Counted from the first letter of the stretch, positions 16,110 to 23,989 are shown. The stretch is 64,000 nt of DNA from Viridilinea sp964592425 (GCA_964592425.1 CAZQCG010000011.1:68633-132632); one strand, 5' to 3'. Numbers and translations: made by a program. The notes: generated by a model from the sequence alone, not told the origin.

Positions 16110-17138
16110 TCAAGGTGCCGGTTCCATACGCCGGCCCAGCGCACCGACAACGGCCGCTAGCTGCGGCATCAGGGCAGCGAAGTTGGCGCAACTGAGGGAT
16201 TGAGCCCCATCAGACCTGGCGCGGTCAGGGTCGGGATGCACCTCGATGATTACGCCATCGGCACCGGCGGCAATACCGGCAAGGGCCAGCGGCGGCACCA
16301 GGTACCATTTGCCGGTGCCATGGCTTGGATCGACAATCACCGGGAGGTGGCTCCGACGGCGGGCGAGAGCCACAGCGTTGAGGTCAAGCGTATTGCGAGT
16401 CGCCGTCTCGAAGGTACGGATACCACGCTCACAGAGGATGACATTGGGATTGCCCTGGGCAGCGACATACTCAGCCGAGAGCAGCCACTCTTCAATCGTA
16501 GCCGAGAGGCCGCGCTTGAGCAGGACAGGCATACCGGTGCGCCCGGCCTCCTCCAGCAGTTGGTAGTTCTGCATATTGCGCGCCCCGATCTGCAACACAT
16601 CGGCATAACGCGCCACCAGGTCAACATCGCCGGGGGTCATCACCTCGGTGACAATCGGCAGGCCGGTCTCGTCGCGGGCCTGAGCAAGCAGGCGCAGGCC
16701 CTCTTCGCCAAGGCCGCGGAAGGTGTAGGGCGACGAGCGCGGTTTGAAGGCCCCGCCGCGCAGCATGGTGGCCCCGGCCTCGCGCACAGCGCGGGCAGTG
16801 GTCATAATTTGCTCTTCGCTCTCGACCGAACAAGGGCCAGCGATGACCACACAACCCCCTCCACCAACTTTAGCCCCGCCAACATTGACCACGGTATCAG
16901 CAGAGCGCAGCTCGCGTGAGACGAGCTTGTAGGGCTGGGTAATGCGCAAGGTCTCTTTGACCCCGGTGAAATGCTCCAACTCCTCTTTGAGGGTAGGCGG
17001 AATCGCTGCGCCGACCACGCCGATCACGGTTCGTTCAGCCCCACGCACGAGGTGGCCGCGCAGCTGATGTTCACCGAGCCGTTCGAGCACGGCCTCGATC
17101 TGTTGTTCACTCGAGCCTGTTTGCATCACGACAATCAT
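16110..17138 (-). CDS. aroF: 3-deoxy-7-phosphoheptulonate (DAHP) synthase, type I-beta with FL regulatory domain
   Basis: It condenses phosphoenolpyruvate and erythrose 4-phosphate, the first step of aromatic amino-acid synthesis. The first 68 residues form a ferredoxin-like domain (MIVVMQTGSSEQQIEAVLERL), as in Thermotoga-type enzymes, where it mediates feedback inhibition by Tyr or Phe. The barrel follows with GPCSVESEEQ, GGAFKPRSSPYTFRG, IGARNMQN, LLKRGLSATIEEWL, CERGIRTFE and VDPSHGTGK. All are intact. It lies 15 bp downstream of a chorismate mutase gene, and the pair follows a leader peptide and hairpin, so both enzyme-level and transcript-level control by aromatic amino acids are likely. 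Confidence 0.95.
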   Translation of the reverse strand: MIVVMQTGSSEQQIEAVLERLGEHQLRGHLVRGAERTVIGVVGAAIPPTLKEELEHFTGVKETLRITQPYKLVSRELRSADTVVNVGGAKVGGGGCVVIAGPCSVESEEQIMTTARAVREAGATMLRGGAFKPRSSPYTFRGLGEEGLRLLAQARDETGLPIVTEVMTPGDVDLVARYADVLQIGARNMQNYQLLEEAGRTGMPVLLKRGLSATIEEWLLSAEYVAAQGNPNVILCERGIRTFETATRNTLDLNAVALARRRSHLPVIVDPSHGTGKWYLVPPLALAGIAAGADGVIIEVHPDPDRARSDGAQSLSCANFAALMPQLAAVVGALGRRMEPAP

Positions 17139-17153
17139 CTCCTGTCACTCCTT

Positions 17154-17549
17154 TTATACTACGCTCTTGAAAGCTGCCAGGGCCGCACTGAGGTCGGGGC
17201 GCAAATTGCGTGCGCCGTGGAGATAGATATGCACCAGTTGGTCGGCGCTGCGCTCGGTATTCCAGAGCACCAGCACACGAATACAACGGGGCAAGCCATC
17301 CGGCACGTTCATCTCGTGGCCACAAAGCAGGGCCGTATCGGTCCAACCGAGGGCGCGGGCAGCCACAGCGGGATAGGCTGCATTGAGGTCGGGGGTGGTG
17401 GTAAAGATCGCGGCCGCGATCGTGTGTGGGTCGATCGCATTGGCTTGCACCAGCAACGCGATCATCTCACGAGTAGCCGTCAGGATAGCCTCTGCCGTGT
17501 TCGCTTCACAGGTGGTTGCCCCGCGAATCCCTCGGCACCAAACACTCAT
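17154..17549 (-). CDS. aroH: chorismate mutase, AroH class
   Basis: A 131-residue AroH-fold chorismate mutase, converting chorismate to prephenate for Phe and Tyr synthesis. The start MSVWCRGIRGATT follows AGGAGG. Conserved family features are RGIRGATT near the N-terminus, the loop ATREMIALLVQAN, a TTTPDLNAAYPAVAAR segment and HEMNVPDGLPRCIRVLVLWNT, whose arginine contacts chorismate; the ending IYLHGARNLRPDL carries the C-terminal Arg. It is the first structural gene after the aromatic leader and lies 15 bp before the DAHP synthase gene. Confidence 0.95.
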   Translation of the reverse strand: MSVWCRGIRGATTCEANTAEAILTATREMIALLVQANAIDPHTIAAAIFTTTPDLNAAYPAVAARALGWTDTALLCGHEMNVPDGLPRCIRVLVLWNTERSADQLVHIYLHGARNLRPDLSAALAAFKSVV

Positions 17550-17581
17550 ACCAACCTCCTACTGTTGCGGCTAGAAATGCA

Positions 17582-17617
17582 GAGAGGGCGTGAAGCCCGG
17601 TTGCTTCACGCCCTCTC
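17582..17617 (-). terminator. attenuator hairpin between leader peptide and aroH
   Basis: A perfect 15-bp stem (arms 17582-17596 and 17603-17617) with a 6-base loop, 25 bases after the leader-peptide stop and 32 bases before aroH. On the minus strand it is followed by TGCATTTCTAG, only a weak T-run. Its place between an aromatic-rich leader peptide and aromatic genes points to a transcription attenuator. Confidence 0.65.
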
Positions 17618-17642
17618 AAAGGTCTCTCGTGTGAGGAAAAGG

Positions 17643-17720
17643 TCAGGCAGAACGCAGCAGCCGAGCCATATGTAGGCTGGTAAACCAATAAGCAAAACTG
17701 CGGCTGCGGCTAAAGAGCAT
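17643..17720 (-). CDS. leader peptide of the aroH-DAHP synthase operon (25 residues)
   Basis: A short frame from ATG 17720 to TGA 17643, too short for usual gene calling. An AGGA site lies 10 bases upstream, and a strong promoter ends about 38 bases upstream. The peptide begins MLFSRSRSFAYWF and ends HMARLLRSA: five of its first 13 residues are aromatic, with Phe, Tyr and Trp codons almost side by side (codons 9-13 FAYWF). The repeated CGCAGCCG before these codons can pair with CGGCTGCTGCG after them, a possible pause hairpin. Stalling at the aromatic codons would disrupt it. This is the standard logic of ribosome-mediated attenuation, here sensing all three aromatic amino acids. No experimental support is available from the sequence. 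Confidence 0.75.
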   Translation of the reverse strand: MLFSRSRSFAYWFTSLHMARLLRSA

Positions 17721-17757
17721 CGGTAGACGTTCCTGAGGCAAATTCAAACTCGGCGCG

Positions 17758-17786
17758 ACTATACCACACTCATTGCCTGGCGTCAA
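17758..17786 (-). promoter_or_regulatory. promoter of the aromatic leader-aroH-DAHP synthase operon
   Basis: On the minus strand TTGACG (17781-17786), a 17-bp spacer and TATAGT (17758-17763). Transcription would start near 17751, about 31 bases before the leader-peptide ATG. Confidence 0.85.
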
Positions 17787-17828
17787 GGCAAGCCTAGGGG
17801 CAGTGGCAAAAACGTAGCAGTCCTCGCC

Positions 17829-18275
17829 TCAAGTGCCCACTTTGGGTTGGGGATCTGACTGTGAACCAAGGGCTGAGAGGCCATTGCGCACGCTGGTGAC
17901 AAGCTTAGTCAGCCGGTCATCCAGCTCTTCCAGCACCTGACGGGCATACTCATCAGCACCAGCCCGTACCTGGATCGCCTCTTGCTCAGCCGCATGCAAC
18001 AGGCGCACCCGCTCACTCTCAATCGCCGCCATCAAGCCACGCTCTTCGAGCACCTGCTGCAAGCGTGCCTCTGCTTCAGCAATCAGGCGTTCCTGCTCCT
18101 GGACAATCCGCCGGGCACGCTTCTGCTCCTCAGGGATTGCCACCCGCATCCGATCAATCAACTCAAGCATGCGCTCTTCGTCAACCAGCAATCTGCCGAT
18201 GAACGGCACACGCCGACCTTCGGCCAGCACATCTTCCAGCTTATCGATCAAATCATCAAGCTCGATGGCTGTCAC
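17829..18275 (-). CDS. coiled-coil protein of unknown function
   Basis: A 148-residue, almost wholly helical, highly charged protein. Residues 1-40 contain DDLIDKLEDVLAEGRRVPFIGRLLVDEERMLELIDRMR. Residues 50-135 form a long coiled coil (RARRIVQEQERLIAEAEARLQQVLEE). The layout recalls DivIVA-like or F-type ATPase b-like proteins often annotated next to coaD in Chloroflexota, but no catalytic motif is present. It overlaps the coaD stop by 4 bp, so the two are translationally coupled. Function unknown. Confidence 0.75.
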   Translation of the reverse strand: MTAIELDDLIDKLEDVLAEGRRVPFIGRLLVDEERMLELIDRMRVAIPEEQKRARRIVQEQERLIAEAEARLQQVLEERGLMAAIESERVRLLHAAEQEAIQVRAGADEYARQVLEELDDRLTKLVTSVRNGLSALGSQSDPQPKVGT

Positions 18276-18763
18276 CCCCTTTGTGCAAACTTCCGGCGTA
18301 GCGCCTCAATGATATGTGGCGGAACAAACTCTTCCGGCTCGCGCCCAAGCCCGGCAATCTCACGCACGGCACTGGAGCTGATATGGGCAAAGCGCCGGCT
18401 GGCCATCAAAACCACCACCTCGATCGCGGGGTCGAGGGCCTGGTTGAGCTGCGACATATTGTACTCAAGCTCAAAGTCACTGACCGTCCGCAGCCCACGC
18501 ACCAGGGCGACGGCCCCAACTTGATGCGCAAAATCAACCGTCAGCCCACTATACGGAGTCACCTCAACCTGCGGCAGATCCTTGATCGCCTCCTGGATCA
18601 GCGTCACGCGCTCATCTGTGGTGAAGAGCAAGTTCTTCTTCGGCTGATCGAAGACAGCCAGGATAACCCGGTCGAAGATGCGTGTTGCCCGCACCGCAAT
18701 ATCCAGGTGGGCATAGGTTACCGGGTCGAAACTACCGGGGTAGAGCGCAATCGGCATAGTCAC
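18272..18763 (-). CDS. coaD: phosphopantetheine adenylyltransferase
   Basis: CoaD transfers AMP from ATP to 4'-phosphopantetheine, the penultimate step of coenzyme A synthesis. The 163-residue protein has YPGSFDPVTYAHLDIAVRA, the family block in which the second His of the nucleotidyltransferase HxGH-type motif is present but the usual Asn-Gly is Tyr-Ala. Downstream are LVRGLRTVSDFELEYNMSQLN and the ISSSAVREIAGLG motif, both intact. It lies 21 bp after rsmD, a pairing conserved in many bacteria. Confidence 0.95.
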   Translation of the reverse strand: MTMPIALYPGSFDPVTYAHLDIAVRATRIFDRVILAVFDQPKKNLLFTTDERVTLIQEAIKDLPQVEVTPYSGLTVDFAHQVGAVALVRGLRTVSDFELEYNMSQLNQALDPAIEVVVLMASRRFAHISSSAVREIAGLGREPEEFVPPHIIEALRRKFAQRG

Positions 18764-18784
18764 TCACTTTGCAGGGCGAGGCAT

Positions 18785-19366
18785 TTAGCTCAGATCGCCA
18801 GTTGCGGCCGCTGCAGCATCAAGTTCATAGATTGAGAAGCAGGAGTCGCCAAGACGACGAAACTTGATCCGGGTCAGCTCAGGGTAAGCATCGGCCAGGA
18901 TGACCCGTGGCGAATGGCCGACAATCAACAGACTGCCGGGCCGTCCTAACCGACTGGTAACCACCAGCGTGATCGTACGCTCGATAGCCGGATCGGCATA
19001 GGGTGGATCCATCATCACATAGTCATAGCCAACCGCGTCATGTCGCCGTTGCAGAAAACGCTCCACCGGGCTGATATAGACGTGACCCTGCGCTTCAAAG
19101 CCGGTATGGCGCAGGTTCTCCCGAATAAACGTACAGACATGGGCACTCTGTTCAACGAAATCGGCCTCAGCCGCGCCGCGTGACAGAAACTCGATCCCGA
19201 CTGAGCCGGTTCCGGCATAGAGATCAAGCACCCGCCCACGGATCGGGCCATAGCCTTCAAGCACCGAGAAGAGGGCCTCCTTCACCCGATCGATCATCGG
19301 GCGCGTGCCGAGACCCTTTGGGGCCTTAAGTCGGTGCCCTTTGGCCCGCCCGGTAATCACACGCAT
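18785..19366 (-). CDS. rsmD: 16S rRNA (guanine966-N2)-methyltransferase
   Basis: RsmD methylates G966 of 16S rRNA in the assembling 30S subunit. The 193-residue protein has the N-terminal RVITGRAKGHRLKAPKG and TRPMIDRVKEALFSVL blocks, SAM motif I LDLYAGTGSVGIEFLSRGA and catalytic DPPY (VMMDPPYADP). The C-terminus is typical in length. It heads the small operon rsmD-coaD-coiled coil. An extended -10 element (TGCTACAAT) is 29 bases upstream. Confidence 0.95.
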   Translation of the reverse strand: MRVITGRAKGHRLKAPKGLGTRPMIDRVKEALFSVLEGYGPIRGRVLDLYAGTGSVGIEFLSRGAAEADFVEQSAHVCTFIRENLRHTGFEAQGHVYISPVERFLQRRHDAVGYDYVMMDPPYADPAIERTITLVVTSRLGRPGSLLIVGHSPRVILADAYPELTRIKFRRLGDSCFSIYELDAAAAATGDLS

Positions 19367-19394
19367 GGGAATGCTCGTTCACAGATCATTGTTT

Positions 19395-19403
19395 ATTGTA
19401 GCA
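19395..19403 (-). promoter_or_regulatory. extended -10 element before rsmD
   Basis: TGCTACAAT on the minus strand with TACAAT at 19395-19400, about 29 bases before the rsmD ATG. No consensus -35 is seen. Confidence 0.5.
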
Positions 19404-19436
19404 CATCCGCCCCGGCTAAACGATCGTTTATATGAC

Positions 19437-19469
19437 AACGCTCCTCTCGACAATTGCGAAAGGAGCGTT
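19437..19469 (-). terminator. hairpin downstream of rpsI
   Basis: A perfect 9-bp stem AACGCTCCT/AGGAGCGTT with a 15-base loop, between the end of the ribosomal supercluster and rsmD. No T-run follows, so it is a candidate terminator or processing site only. Confidence 0.45.
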
Positions 19470-19521
19470 CAATTGCGCGAAGGCCCTGCGCTTTGCGCAG
19501 GCTAAACCAGGACTGGCTGGG

Positions 19522-19552
19522 AGACCTCACAGATAACAAACCTCTGAGGTCT
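19522..19552. repeat. palindromic AGACCT repeat, copy 1
   Basis: An inverted repeat with 8-bp arms AGACCTCA (19522-19529) and TGAGGTCT (19545-19552). Its first 13 bases, AGACCTCACAGAT, match the element at 56210 in 12 of 13 positions, which suggests a dispersed intergenic element. It lies between rpsI and rsmD and may help terminate transcription. Confidence 0.5.
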
Positions 19553-19598
19553 GGCGCAGGTAACAGCGTGACTTCTGCGGTGTTGCCTGAAACCTTGT

Positions 19599-19997
19599 CT
19601 AGCGCTTGGTATACTGAGGTGCCTTGCGGGCGCGCTTGAGACCAGGCTTCTTGCGCTCCTTCATACGCGGATCGCGGGTAAGAAAACCCGCCTGTTTAAG
19701 GGTGGGGCGCAGGGCCGGATCATAGTCAAGCAGGGCGCGCGCCACACCATGACGCACCGCGCCAGCCTGGCTATGGACACCACCGCCACGCACCTTCACC
19801 ACCACATTCAGGCTATCGAGATTGTTACTCAGGCGCAGCGGCGCACGAATCTCCGCCTGCAACAGGTCACGCGGGCCGAAGTAAGCCTCCGGCTTTTTGC
19901 CATTGACGCTAAAATCCCCATTCCCGGGAATCAGGCGCACCCGCGCAACAGCGGTCTTCCGCCGGCCCGTGCCCTGGTAGTAGCGCTTTGTCTCCAT
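19599..19997 (-). CDS. rpsI: 30S ribosomal protein S9
   Basis: A 132-residue S9. Family marks are YYQGTGRRKTAVARVRL at the start, the GGGVHSQAGAVRHGVARALL block and the basic C-terminal tail ending KKPGLKRARKAPQYTKR, which reaches the P-site tRNA. It is the last gene of the supercluster, 41 bp after rplM, the usual rplM-rpsI pair. Confidence 0.98.
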   Translation of the reverse strand: METKRYYQGTGRRKTAVARVRLIPGNGDFSVNGKKPEAYFGPRDLLQAEIRAPLRLSNNLDSLNVVVKVRGGGVHSQAGAVRHGVARALLDYDPALRPTLKQAGFLTRDPRMKERKKPGLKRARKAPQYTKR

Positions 19998-20038
19998 GCT
20001 CTCAGATCTCCTTGATCAGCACCGTGTGGGCACGGCAG

Positions 20039-20500
20039 TCAGGCTGACTTCTGGTCAGTCGTCGTCGGGTAGGGCGGCGTCCAGGGCCGGGGCTGCTGGG
20101 CGGCATGTGGGTGATTCGGGCCAGCATAGATGCGCAGCTTGATTATCAGGCGGCGACCGATGCGGTTCTTCGGCAGCATACCCTTGACAGCATTGCGCAG
20201 AATGCGATCAGGGTGCTTCGCCAGCATCATACGGTAGGGGATGGTCTTGAGTCCACCCGGGTAGCCGCTATGGCGGTAGTAGACCTTCTGATCGGCCTTC
20301 TTACCCATGATGCGGATCTTCTCACAGTTGACCACCACCACAAAGTCACCACCGTCAATCGACGGGGTATAGGTCGGCTTATGCTTCCCGCGCAACAAGA
20401 TGGCAATCTGCGTTGCCAGGCGCCCAAGGGCCTGGTTGGTCGCGTCAACTACCAGCCAGTCGCGCTGGATCTCAGCAGGTTTTTGATGATACGTCTTCAC
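20039..20500 (-). CDS. rplM: 50S ribosomal protein L13
   Basis: A 153-residue L13 with the DATNQALGRLATQIAILLRGKHKP block, a GDFVVVVNCEKI strand and the VKGMLPKNRIGR segment. The C-terminal tail after HPHAAQQPRPW is Pro/Thr rich and a little longer than in most L13 proteins. It lies 18 bp downstream of truA. Confidence 0.98.
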   Translation of the reverse strand: MKTYHQKPAEIQRDWLVVDATNQALGRLATQIAILLRGKHKPTYTPSIDGGDFVVVVNCEKIRIMGKKADQKVYYRHSGYPGGLKTIPYRMMLAKHPDRILRNAVKGMLPKNRIGRRLIIKLRIYAGPNHPHAAQQPRPWTPPYPTTTDQKSA

Positions 20501-20518
20501 AATACTCTCCCTTAGAAA

Positions 20519-21307
20519 CTATGCCCGCTCACCATCCCAGCGCAGCAGATCGGGCGGGTAGTGTACCGCCGTCAGCGTCAGCCCATGTGCCGCCGCAGTC
20601 GGGCCAGCCGCCTTGCGGTCACGGCGCTCAAGCACCTGGCGCAGACCCTCTACCGTCATCCGTCCTCGCCCGACCAGCAGCACCGTGCCGACGATCACCC
20701 GCACCATATGCTGAAGGAAGGCATTGGCCGCCAATTCAATTGTGATCAGCCGTCGTCCTAACACCTCAAGCGCCCCCAACCGGGCAAGATAGACCGTTCG
20801 CACCGTACTCTTCTGATCCGCTGATGGTGCCGTAAAGGCTGCAAAATCGTGTGTACCTTCGAGGAGCGGCAGCGCCGCAGCCATCGCGGCGAGATCCAGC
20901 TGAGCTTCCACCGCCAGCGCCAGGTGGCGCAAGGTGGGCAAGGCCACCGGCCCACCATCGATCAAGTAACGATACTCACGTCTGATCGCGCTATGACGCG
21001 CATGAAAATCGAAATCAACTTCACGAACTGCCCGCACACGCACATCATCGGGCAGCAGAGCGTTCATCCCACGCACCAGGGTGGTCAGACTATGGCGCGT
21101 TGCCGTCCGAAGATTGGCCACCTGCGCCTCGGCATGCACACCAGCATCAGTGCGCCCTGCCAGGGTCATCCGTCGTCGCTCCTGGGTCAGGCTCTCCCAG
21201 GCTTCTTCCAGGGCAGCCTGCACCGAACGGCCCTGGTGCTGACTCTGCCACTGTGACCCACTGAAGTCCGTTCCATCGTAGGCGAGCAGCAGCGCGATGT
21301 TGCGCAT
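20519..21307 (-). CDS. truA: tRNA pseudouridine(38-40) synthase
   Basis: TruA isomerises uridines 38-40 of the tRNA anticodon arm. The 262-residue protein has the N-terminal LLLAYDGTDFSGSQWQ, the catalytic Asp in LAGRTDAGVHAEAQV, RREYRYLI and the FLQHMVRVIVGTVLLVG block. It sits between rplQ (8 bp upstream) and rplM, a common arrangement in Gram-positive-like gene orders. Confidence 0.97.
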   Translation of the reverse strand: MRNIALLLAYDGTDFSGSQWQSQHQGRSVQAALEEAWESLTQERRRMTLAGRTDAGVHAEAQVANLRTATRHSLTTLVRGMNALLPDDVRVRAVREVDFDFHARHSAIRREYRYLIDGGPVALPTLRHLALAVEAQLDLAAMAAALPLLEGTHDFAAFTAPSADQKSTVRTVYLARLGALEVLGRRLITIELAANAFLQHMVRVIVGTVLLVGRGRMTVEGLRQVLERRDRKAAGPTAAAHGLTLTAVHYPPDLLRWDGERA

Positions 21308-21315
21308 AGAAGCAA

Positions 21316-21666
21316 CTACACCAGTTCAAGCACCACCATCTCGGCACCGTCACCAAGGCGCGGGCCAAGTTTGGTAATGCGTGTATAACCACCGTTACGC
21401 CCACTGTACTGCTCCGGCGCAAAGGTGAAGAGCTGACGCATCGCCGTTTTGCTCGACAACTTCGAGAGGGCCATGCGCCGGGTGTGCGGTGTATCCTCAC
21501 GGGCAAGTGTGATCAACTTCTCCATCTCGGGCTGCACGGCCTTGGCCTTAGCGATGGTCGTCGTGATCTTGCGATGCTCGATCAGGGCAATCATCAAGTT
21601 ACGGTAGAGGGCCTTGCGGTGCTCATACGAGCGGCCCAGGAGTTTACCGGCATGGCGGTGTCGCAT
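21316..21666 (-). CDS. rplQ: 50S ribosomal protein L17
   Basis: A 116-residue L17 starting MRHRHAGKLLGRSYEHRKAL, the conserved N-terminus, with TTIAKAKAVQPEMEKLITLA and the GGYTRITKLGPRLGDGAEM ending. It lies 95 bp after rpoA, as in the standard alpha operon. Confidence 0.98.
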   Translation of the reverse strand: MRHRHAGKLLGRSYEHRKALYRNLMIALIEHRKITTTIAKAKAVQPEMEKLITLAREDTPHTRRMALSKLSSKTAMRQLFTFAPEQYSGRNGGYTRITKLGPRLGDGAEMVVLELV

Positions 21667-21761
21667 GGTCTTCTATCCTCACTGTGGTAGGGCCAGGATG
21701 TATGCCCGTCCGGCAGACACATCCACAGCCGCCCAGGCATCAAACAAAGCCTGCCAAAACC

Positions 21762-22715
21762 TCATTCGCTATTGAGCAGGATTGCGGAGCGCGGAATATA
21801 ACCTCGCTCAATCAAGCGGTCACGGATCTCTTCCATCGACTTCTGGCCCAGGTTACGCACCGAGAGCAGGGCCTTCTCATCCATCTGCAACACCTGGCCT
21901 ACCCTGGTAATATCGGCACGTTTGAGGCAGTTATAGGTGCGGGTGGAGAGATCGAGCTCCTCAATTGCCGTATCGTAGACATCAGCCGGAATGGTCAGGC
22001 CCGTTGGGGTCGGTGTCTCATCCGGCTCAAAGGCTACCCGATTGAAATCGGCCACCGTCTGACTATACTGTACCAGCACCTTGGCCGCATAACTCAAGGC
22101 ATCACCCGGCTTGATCGTGCCATCGGTCCAGACCTCCAGTAACAGGCGGTCAAAGTCGGTGGCCTGGCCGATCCGTGTATTCTCAACGGTGTACTGAACA
22201 CGCGGCACCGGGGTAAAAATCGCATCAACCGGCAGTTCACCGAGGGGGATTATCTCGCGTTGGTCGGCAGCCTGGTAGCCACGCCCACGCTCGATAGTCA
22301 ACTCGATCTCCAGCCGGGCATCATCAGAATCGAGCGTACAGAGATAATAATCCGGATTGACTAACTCAACCCCGGCGGGTAGCGCAAGCGCCTGGGCGGT
22401 GACCACCCCTGCGCCGTGACGAGTCAGGTGAGCCTTCACCGGGCGCTCCGAGGAAGAGCGCACACGCACACCTTTCAGATTAAGGATCAACTCCGTTACA
22501 TCTTCTCTTACACCCTCGATCGTTGTAAACTCTTCATAAACCCCTTCGATCTTCAGCCTGGTAATCGCAGATCCAGGGATCGAAGAGAGCAATACGCGCC
22601 GGATCGCATTCCCCAGCGTATGGCCGTAGCCCGGGTCGAGGGGCTCGATCTTAAAGCGCCCGTAATGCTCGGCCGCCCGCACCACCTCGATCTTGGGCAT
22701 GGCGATGTCAAGCAC
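21762..22715 (-). CDS. rpoA: DNA-directed RNA polymerase alpha subunit
   Basis: The alpha subunit dimerises to nucleate RNA polymerase and contacts UP elements and activators. The start is GTG 22715, six bases after GGAGG; an internal ATG at 22700 is the alternative. The 317-residue protein has GHTLGNAIRRVLLSSIPGSAI in the N-terminal domain, the VQYTVENTRIGQATDFDRLLLEVWTDG block, and a C-terminal domain (about 245-317) with LDLSTRTYNCLKRADITRVGQVL and the helix-hairpin-helix NLGQKSMEEIRDRLIERG. It lies between rpsD and rplQ as in most bacteria. Confidence 0.97.
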   Translation of the reverse strand: MLDIAMPKIEVVRAAEHYGRFKIEPLDPGYGHTLGNAIRRVLLSSIPGSAITRLKIEGVYEEFTTIEGVREDVTELILNLKGVRVRSSSERPVKAHLTRHGAGVVTAQALALPAGVELVNPDYYLCTLDSDDARLEIELTIERGRGYQAADQREIIPLGELPVDAIFTPVPRVQYTVENTRIGQATDFDRLLLEVWTDGTIKPGDALSYAAKVLVQYSQTVADFNRVAFEPDETPTPTGLTIPADVYDTAIEELDLSTRTYNCLKRADITRVGQVLQMDEKALLSVRNLGQKSMEEIRDRLIERGYIPRSAILLNSE

Positions 22716-22811
22716 GTCACGCCTCCTTACCCTATCGGTCACAGACACCCACCCAGAGGGCGCAGACAACTATTGATCCACGCCCCGCCGGGTGAGCGCC
22801 TGGGAGCAGCG

Positions 22812-23432
22812 CTAGCGGCTATAAAATTCGACGATCAGCTGCTCGTTGATCCCGGCCTCGGCATCTTCACGGCGGGGCAAAGCCACCACCGTACCAGCCA
22901 GATCGGTAGGCACCAGGCGCAACCACTCGGGCGCACGGTACTTGTTCAACTCACCGCTATCGACCAGATTCTTAAAATAGGTGCGGCGGCGGCTTTCGGG
23001 ACGCACGCTAATCACCTGACCAACCTTGAGCGTATAGGAAGGGATATTGGTCTTGCGCCCATCGACCATAATATGGCCGTGGTTTACCAACTGGCGCGCC
23101 TGGGCGCGCGTGGTGGCCAGGCCAAGGCGATAGACCGCATTATCCAGCCGGCGCTCAAGCAGGCTCAGCAGATATTCGCCAGTGACCCCACTACGGCGGG
23201 CGGCCTGCTCGAAGGTGCGGCGGAACTGGCGCTCAAGCACACCATAGATATATTTCGCCTTCTGCTTCTCAAGCAACTGCAGGCCGTAGTCAGAAACCTG
23301 GCGCCGACGGGCCGTAGGGCCATGCTGACCAGGGGGAAAGGAGCGCTTCTGCAGAATGCGCGTGCCCTTCTCAGTGATGCCAATACCCAGGCGGCGGCTG
23401 ACTTTGCCGACCGGGCCAGTATATCGAGCCAT
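22812..23432 (-). CDS. rpsD: 30S ribosomal protein S4
   Basis: S4 is a primary 16S rRNA binder and, in several bacteria, a translational repressor of its own operon. The 206-residue protein starts MARYTGPVGKVSRRLGI; the S4 RNA-binding domain RLDNAVYRLGLATTRAQARQLVNHGHIMVDG is intact. The N-terminal zinc-binding cysteines of some S4 proteins are absent (C-minus form). The gap to rpsK is 143 bp, among the largest in this part of the cluster, and holds a strong three-part RNA structure. Confidence 0.98.
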   Translation of the reverse strand: MARYTGPVGKVSRRLGIGITEKGTRILQKRSFPPGQHGPTARRRQVSDYGLQLLEKQKAKYIYGVLERQFRRTFEQAARRSGVTGEYLLSLLERRLDNAVYRLGLATTRAQARQLVNHGHIMVDGRKTNIPSYTLKVGQVISVRPESRRRTYFKNLVDSGELNKYRAPEWLRLVPTDLAGTVVALPRREDAEAGINEQLIVEFYSR

Positions 23433-23467
23433 AAGCCTCTAGGTTCCTCTCTTGATCGTACCCATAA

Positions 23468-23538
23468 CGAGATGGTCACTCTCTATCACGCGGGGGGCGC
23501 CAGGGTCGAACCCTGCGGTACCATCCGCGGTCATCTCG
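23468..23538 (-). promoter_or_regulatory. structured RNA leader of rpsD, possible S4 autoregulatory site
   Basis: On the minus strand three nested stems form: outer CGAGATG/CATCTCG (7 bp, arms 23532-23538 and 23468-23474), middle CGCGG/CCGCG (23525-23529 and 23489-23493) and inner CAGGGT-TCG-ACCCTG (23510-23515 and 23501-23506). The element ends 36 bases before the rpsD ATG. S4 controls its own mRNA in E. coli and Bacillus through different leader folds, so S4 binding is a reasonable but untested inference. Confidence 0.5.
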
Positions 23539-23575
23539 CCGTAAAGAACTGGTATCAACATAAGTAACCGGCCCC

Positions 23576-23989
23576 TCAGACCCGCCGCCGCTTGGGTGGG
23601 CGACAGCCATTGTGGGGGATCGGCGTCACATCAGTAATTGAACTCACCTGCAGCCCCGCCGACTGTAGTGAGCGAATAGCCGCTTCACGACCCGAACCGG
23701 GGCCTTTGACAAAGACCTCAAGCGAGCGCATCCCGTTCTCCATAGCCTTGCGGGCGGCGCTATCAGCGGTCATCTGGGCTGCATAGGGCGTACTCTTGCG
23801 CGAGCCCTTAAAGCCGGACTGGCCAGCACTGGCCCAGCAGATCACCGCACCCTGGGGATCGGTAATTGTCACAATCGTATTGTTAAAGGTGCTCAGCACA
23901 TGGGCCTGACCACGCGGCACATTCTTGCGCTCGCGCCGCTTGCCACGCTGCCGAGTAGTCGCTCCGCCCTTCTGTCCCTTTGGGGGCAT
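23576..23989 (-). CDS. rpsK: 30S ribosomal protein S11
   Basis: A 137-residue S11 with a long basic N-terminal tail (MPPKGQKGGATTRQRGKRRERKNV), then GQAHVLSTFNNTIVTITDPQGAVI and the conserved GPGSGREAAIRSLQSAGLQVSSITDVTPIPHNGCRPPKRRRV ending (quoted in parts: GPGSGREAAIRSL and HNGCRPPKRRRV are diagnostic). It lies 41 bp after rpsM. Confidence 0.98.
   Translation of the reverse strand: MPPKGQKGGATTRQRGKRRERKNVPRGQAHVLSTFNNTIVTITDPQGAVICWASAGQSGFKGSRKSTPYAAQMTADSAARKAMENGMRSLEVFVKGPGSGREAAIRSLQSAGLQVSSITDVTPIPHNGCRPPKRRRV

Noticed and set aside
17506..17688. A 60-codon minus-strand frame running through the aro leader into aroH
   Set aside because: It is out of frame with aroH, has no ribosome site, and crosses the attenuator hairpin; the 25-codon leader frame has better signals.
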